From positions 17,590 through 81,589 of the IMG/VR virus record IMGVR_UViG_3300032289_001838: a stretch of DNA of 64,000 nt, one strand, 5' to 3'. The position numbers were made by a program, and so were the translations under genes. The notes beneath the pieces are model-generated. The model did no database searches. It was not told the DNA's origin and was given only the letters and a program-made list of their open reading frames with translations. The stretch is from a virus. This document shows positions 61,532 to 64,000 of the stretch, in pieces; the first letter of the stretch is position 1, and the number at the start of each line of letters is the position of its first letter.

Positions 61532-61759
61532 TTATTTTCCAAACAATTTTTTATACCAAGCACTTCCATTACTTCCATTTGAACCATTGGATCCGTTAGA
61601 CCCACGTGATCCATTTGACCCACTTGTTTTAGAAGTTCCACTTGAACTGCTTGTGTTTGATTTTAATTGTTGATTGTTTCCATTTGATCCGTTTGAACCA
61701 TTTGAACCATTTGAACCATTTGAACCATTTGAACCACTGCTTCCTGTATTATATGACAT
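61532..61759 (-). CDS. Low-complexity SNG-repeat protein (75 residues)
   Basis: The protein is almost wholly Ser-Asn-Gly repeats: two blocks of (GSN)n separated by a Ser/Thr/Lys linker, ending with the non-repetitive AWYKKLFGK. No known domain is seen. It has a Shine-Dalgarno-like AAAGAAAGG and an AT-rich octamer upstream, so it is likely expressed. The flexible, uncharged chain with a basic aromatic tail could be a surface or spacer protein; this is speculation. Confidence 0.65.
   Translation of the reverse strand: MSYNTGSSGSNGSNGSNGSNGSNGSNGNNQQLKSNTSSSSGTSKTSGSNGSRGSNGSNGSNGSNGSAWYKKLFGK
61562..61740. repeat. 9-bp tandem repeats (GSN codons)
   Basis: At 61690-61735 the unit ccatttgaa repeats in perfect tandem, and a less perfect block lies at 61562-61620. 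Such arrays are prone to slippage. Confidence 0.85.
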
Positions 61760-61802
61760 AAAAATAAACCTTTCTTTAATTATAAATAGATTATTAAAAA
61801 TG

Positions 61803-61830
61803 AAAAAACCCGCTTATTTCTAAGCGGGTT
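61803..61830 (-). terminator. Intrinsic terminator after the outer-membrane protein gene
   Basis: A 10-bp stem AACCCGCTTA/TAAGCGGGTT with a 4-nt loop, followed on the minus strand by a T-run. Confidence 0.9.
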
Positions 61831-61853
61831 ATCATACACTATTTTAGTCTAGA

Positions 61854-62564
61854 TTAGAATGTCAATCTCAAACCACCGGAATATACTACATCACCACTAA
61901 ATTCACGGGTTGCCCAATTATAATTTCCAACCTTGAAATTATTATCATACCATCCAACAGTAGCAAATGGAGTCAATACACCAAATGAAGTTTCAAATGG
62001 ACGAGTCAATGATGCCTTAGCATTTACAGCAGTATAATCACTATTAGCTCCGAATATCTTACCATATTCAACAGCTGGAGTAATTACAAAACCAAATGGT
62101 AACTTTTGAGCACGTTCCAAACCAACAAATGCACCCTTTTGATCTAAATCAATATCAAACGCACCACGTACATATGGAGTAGCCAACTTGTTTGGTAGAG
62201 CCAACTTAACACCGAATTCAGTGCTGTTTGGAATACCAAAATTACCAGCTTGGTGACGGGTTACAGTCGCATCGGCACGGGCAGAAAATACATCCTTCCA
62301 CACACTAACTTCCTTACCAGTACCCAACGTCCAGTGTGACTGATCTTGGTCACCATTGGCCAAAAGAGTACCACCCAAGTATACATCAGCATACTTTAGA
62401 CTCTTTACAGCACCTACACCAACGAATGCTGATCCTTCAGAACGAGCAACACCGTTTACAATGTATTGGTTGTTATACCCAGCTTCTACTGAGAGATTTG
62501 AGTTATCTCCGGCAGTAACCGCTAGAGCTGTCAACAATGACACTAATACTAATATTTTCTTCAT
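61854..62564 (-). CDS. Outer-membrane beta-barrel-like protein with signal peptide
   Basis: The 236-residue protein has a clear signal peptide (MKKILVLVSLLTALAVTAGD, cleavage likely after Ala18) and then alternating beta strands (VYLGGTLLANG, SARADATVTRHQ, FGVKLALPNKL, TPYVRGAFDIDL). It ends in GGLRLTF, with the C-terminal Phe used for outer-membrane insertion. It shows more C/G at third codon positions than its neighbours by eye, which suggests transfer from a host. It is a single-gene unit with its own promoter, Shine-Dalgarno (AAAGGA) and terminator. It may change the host surface, for example to block superinfection. Confidence 0.82.
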   Translation of the reverse strand: MKKILVLVSLLTALAVTAGDNSNLSVEAGYNNQYIVNGVARSEGSAFVGVGAVKSLKYADVYLGGTLLANGDQDQSHWTLGTGKEVSVWKDVFSARADATVTRHQAGNFGIPNSTEFGVKLALPNKLATPYVRGAFDIDLDQKGAFVGLERAQKLPFGFVITPAVEYGKIFGANSDYTAVNAKASLTRPFETSFGVLTPFATVGWYDNNFKVGNYNWATREFSGDVVYSGGLRLTF

Positions 62565-62606
62565 ATTTAACTATCCTTTATTTTGTTTGTTTATGTTTAC
62601 TAACTA

Positions 62607-62658
62607 CGTTAAGAACAGCTTAACGTTATCCGGAAAAATCAGTAAAATGTATTTTCCG
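62607..62658 (-). promoter_or_regulatory. Two hairpins in the 5' leader of the outer-membrane protein gene
   Basis: CGTTAAG/CTTAACG (62607-62625) and CGGAAAAT/ATTTTTCCG (62631-62658) form in the roughly 115-nt leader between promoter and Shine-Dalgarno. They may control translation or stabilise the RNA. Confidence 0.6.
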
Positions 62659-62687
62659 AAATTTATCAACTATATATAGTTTATATA

Positions 62688-62716
62688 ATTTTATAATAAC
62701 TTGTTTATTTAGTCAA
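62688..62716 (-). promoter_or_regulatory. Sigma70-type promoter of the outer-membrane protein gene
   Basis: On the minus strand TTGACT (62711-62716), a 17-nt spacer and TAAAAT (62688-62693). The -35 box overlaps the end of the upstream gene. Confidence 0.7.
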
Positions 62717-63033
62717 GCAGATTTTGTTCGCTTTAGTCGTTTATTCAAAACTTTATCTTTTTCAGGCAAATAAACATACGAAGCCTTTAAACTTCTTTTG
62801 CTCTCGCCTAATACCGTTAACGTTTCTTCATGTACATCCAAAGTCTTTATAATAGCGTTCTTAACGAATCGAAAACTATCGGTACCAACAACCTCAATAC
62901 AAATACCATACGTTAGATCTCTATATTGGACATCAGTTGCGCCATATTTAGAACATAACATATCTTTAATCTTTGTCTTTTTGTCTTCACTAAAGACTAA
63001 ATTCGCCATATCAATTTTACTTAGTTCATTCAT
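62713..63033 (-). CDS. Small early-type protein (106 residues), unknown
   Basis: The protein begins MNELSKIDMANLVFSEDKKT, has an alpha/beta centre (DVQYRDLTYGICIEVVGTDS) and a basic end (VLNKRLKRTKSA). A perfect consensus promoter ends only about 12 nt before the ATG, which gives a very short leader. It is a single-gene unit upstream of the outer-membrane protein. No family is recognised. Confidence 0.65.
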   Translation of the reverse strand: MNELSKIDMANLVFSEDKKTKIKDMLCSKYGATDVQYRDLTYGICIEVVGTDSFRFVKNAIIKTLDVHEETLTVLGESKRSLKASYVYLPEKDKVLNKRLKRTKSA

Positions 63034-63044
63034 ACTATATTTTT

Positions 63045-63072
63045 ATTATACTTGTTACCGTCGCATTGTCAA
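63045..63072 (-). promoter_or_regulatory. Consensus sigma70-type promoter
   Basis: On the minus strand TTGACA (63067-63072), a 16-nt spacer and TATAAT (63045-63050). Both boxes match consensus fully. Confidence 0.9.
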
Positions 63073-63079
63073 TAAAAAA

Positions 63080-63109
63080 CAAAACGATTAATTTTTACAT
63101 TAATCGTTT
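63080..63109 (-). terminator. Intrinsic terminator
   Basis: An 11-bp stem AAACGATTAAT/ATTAATCGTTT with a 6-nt loop and T-run on the minus strand follows the 63135-63560 gene and lies just before the next promoter. Confidence 0.85.
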
Positions 63110-63134
63110 CACTTTATATAAATTTATTTGATTT

Positions 63135-63560
63135 TTACTTCTTTTTAATTTTATCTACAACCTTTTTAAGTTTTTCAGGCTGATTTTTTTGTAACCATTT
63201 GAAATAATCTTCTTTCTCTCTACGAGACAATTCACTATCTCTATAAAGATTAGCATATTTTTTCACAATATCTCTAAATGGATCACCACTTTCATTTGTC
63301 TTCTTAAGTCTGTCGATTTTTGCTTTTAACATCTTTTTATACTTCTCTATAGAACCATAATCTTTTGCTCTACTTGGATCTGGATTCTTTAACAACTTTT
63401 CCAAATCTTTAATATCTTCAACTTTATCGTTTTCAGATAAATGAGCAGTCAATTCATCACTTTCAACTTCAGCGGCATGATTTGGTTCACCCTTATAATC
63501 TTCAGCAAGAATTTCTTTGGTCAAACTCTTAATTAACTTTTTTAAATCGTTCTTAGTCAT
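63135..63560 (-). CDS. Lys/Glu-rich helical protein with capsid-targeting-like N-terminus
   Basis: The 141-residue protein starts MTKNDLKKLIKSLTKEILAE, a hydrophobic-patterned helix ending with ILAE, an (L/I)xE site. The remainder is charged helix and ends very basic (LKKVVDKIKKK). An AT-rich octamer lies 4 nt before the ATG. Composition and leader fit a small internal head protein in T4 style, but there is no direct match. Confidence 0.6.
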   Translation of the reverse strand: MTKNDLKKLIKSLTKEILAEDYKGEPNHAAEVESDELTAHLSENDKVEDIKDLEKLLKNPDPSRAKDYGSIEKYKKMLKAKIDRLKKTNESGDPFRDIVKKYANLYRDSELSRREKEDYFKWLQKNQPEKLKKVVDKIKKK

Positions 63561-63580
63561 ATATTATAAATATATTAATT

Positions 63581-63754
63581 TTATTTATTCTGCTTTATAT
63601 TCTCACACCAACCATTTCTATGTTTAGATATCCAATCAACCAATGCATGTTCAAATCCTATATCATTGCTGTTTTTTTCACTTTCTATCCATTTATGTTT
63701 TTCTATTTCTTTTTTCAATTCAAAAAACTTTTGATATAGATTAAATTCATTCAT
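63581..63754 (-). CDS. Small protein (57 residues)
   Basis: An ATG at 63754 opens a frame with product MNEFNLYQKFFELKKEIEKH... ending RNGWCENIKQNK. Codon use and amino-acid composition look like the neighbours, and the gap is filled exactly between flanking genes. A helical N-terminus and Trp/Cys near the C-terminus are the only features. The function is unknown. Confidence 0.5.
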   Translation of the reverse strand: MNEFNLYQKFFELKKEIEKHKWIESEKNSNDIGFEHALVDWISKHRNGWCENIKQNK

Positions 63755-63773
63755 ACCAAAATAAGTAGTTTGG

Positions 63774-64000
63774 TTATCTCAACGGTATATACAAATCTCC
63801 TGTCAATCCTTTTTTACTCAAATAACTAGCGTCACTCACTGCCAATGGACTCTTTACATACCCATATTTCTTACTCAATATCTTACGTAACTCTTTACCA
63901 GCTAACTGTATTAAATCTAATTGTTCTTGATCACTACTATATTTAATTTTACCAGCAAGTCCAGTCGGTAACATATTTTCATACTGTTTATATAAATTAA
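63774..64000 (-). CDS. Partial protein, C-terminal part; start beyond the right edge
   Basis: The frame remains open upstream of the ATG at 63974 to the window end (product includes NLYKQYENMLPTGLAGKIKY before the distal part). The C-terminus is SYLSKKGLTGDLYIPLR. An internal start at 63974 is possible, but the upstream residues look coding. The function is unknown. Confidence 0.55.
   Translation of the reverse strand, partial: NLYKQYENMLPTGLAGKIKYSSDQEQLDLIQLAGKELRKILSKKYGYVKSPLAVSDASYLSKKGLTGDLYIPLR

Overview
The window reads as part of the genome of a T4-superfamily myovirus with AT-rich DNA. Almost every gene lies on the minus strand, so transcription runs from high to low coordinates. 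T4-type hallmark genes can be recognised from their proteins: portal gp20, large terminase gp17, tail sheath gp18, baseplate gp6 and gp25, a gp5-like spike, late sigma factor gp55, primase gp61, recombination nuclease gp46/47, PhoH and Hsp20. The host is probably a Gram-negative bacterium: the phage encodes a signal-peptide-bearing beta-barrel protein, and its stand-alone promoters are near-consensus sigma70 boxes (TTGACA, 16-17 nt, TATAAT-like). No host genes are present, so the host genus cannot be named.

Layout by coordinate. 1-9 kb: head and packaging genes (gp20, gp17 and small proteins). The terminase gene is broken in two by an atypically split intein with a homing endonuclease gene lying in the break. 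Several small proteins here share an N-terminus that resembles T4 capsid-targeting signals. 9-10.6 kb: a second homing endonuclease with its own promoter and Shine-Dalgarno. 10.7-14.6 kb: a tail sheath about twice the T4 length. 14.7-22 kb: four large, mostly multi-domain glycosyltransferase/methyltransferase genes, two of them with domains of the autotransporter heptosyltransferase (TibC/BAHT) type. 22-26.6 kb: DNA metabolism, with gp47 and gp46 fused in one chain, then primase and a RuvC-like resolvase. 26.6-45.8 kb: tail fibre, baseplate and spike genes. 45.9-48.9 kb: late sigma factor, membrane proteins and Hsp20. 49-52 kb: three fibre-like proteins with a shared N-terminal module, one of them built from Ser/Gly-rich repeats. 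52-55 kb: PhoH, small proteins and a candidate ADP-ribosyltransferase. 54.9-61.5 kb: tmRNA, two glycan genes, 13 tRNA genes, two paralogous tRNA-associated endonucleases and at least three unassigned structured RNA segments. 61.5-64 kb: a low-complexity SNG-repeat protein, an outer-membrane protein and small proteins.

How it fits together. Virion genes are expressed late, presumably with the phage gp55 sigma. A TATAAATA-like octamer recurs immediately next to many start codons. The glycosyltransferases may decorate the Ser/Gly repeat fibres, because TibC-type enzymes modify Ser in strand-loop-strand repeats. The tRNA array and tmRNA would support translation of the AT-rich phage genes. At least four homing endonuclease genes (one in terL, one free-standing, two in the tRNA array) show heavy mobile-element traffic. 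The most striking points are the fractured terminase with its trans-splicing intein, the possible self-glycosylation system, the SbcD-SbcC fusion, and the tRNA-Gly-linked endonucleases with neighbouring unidentified RNAs.
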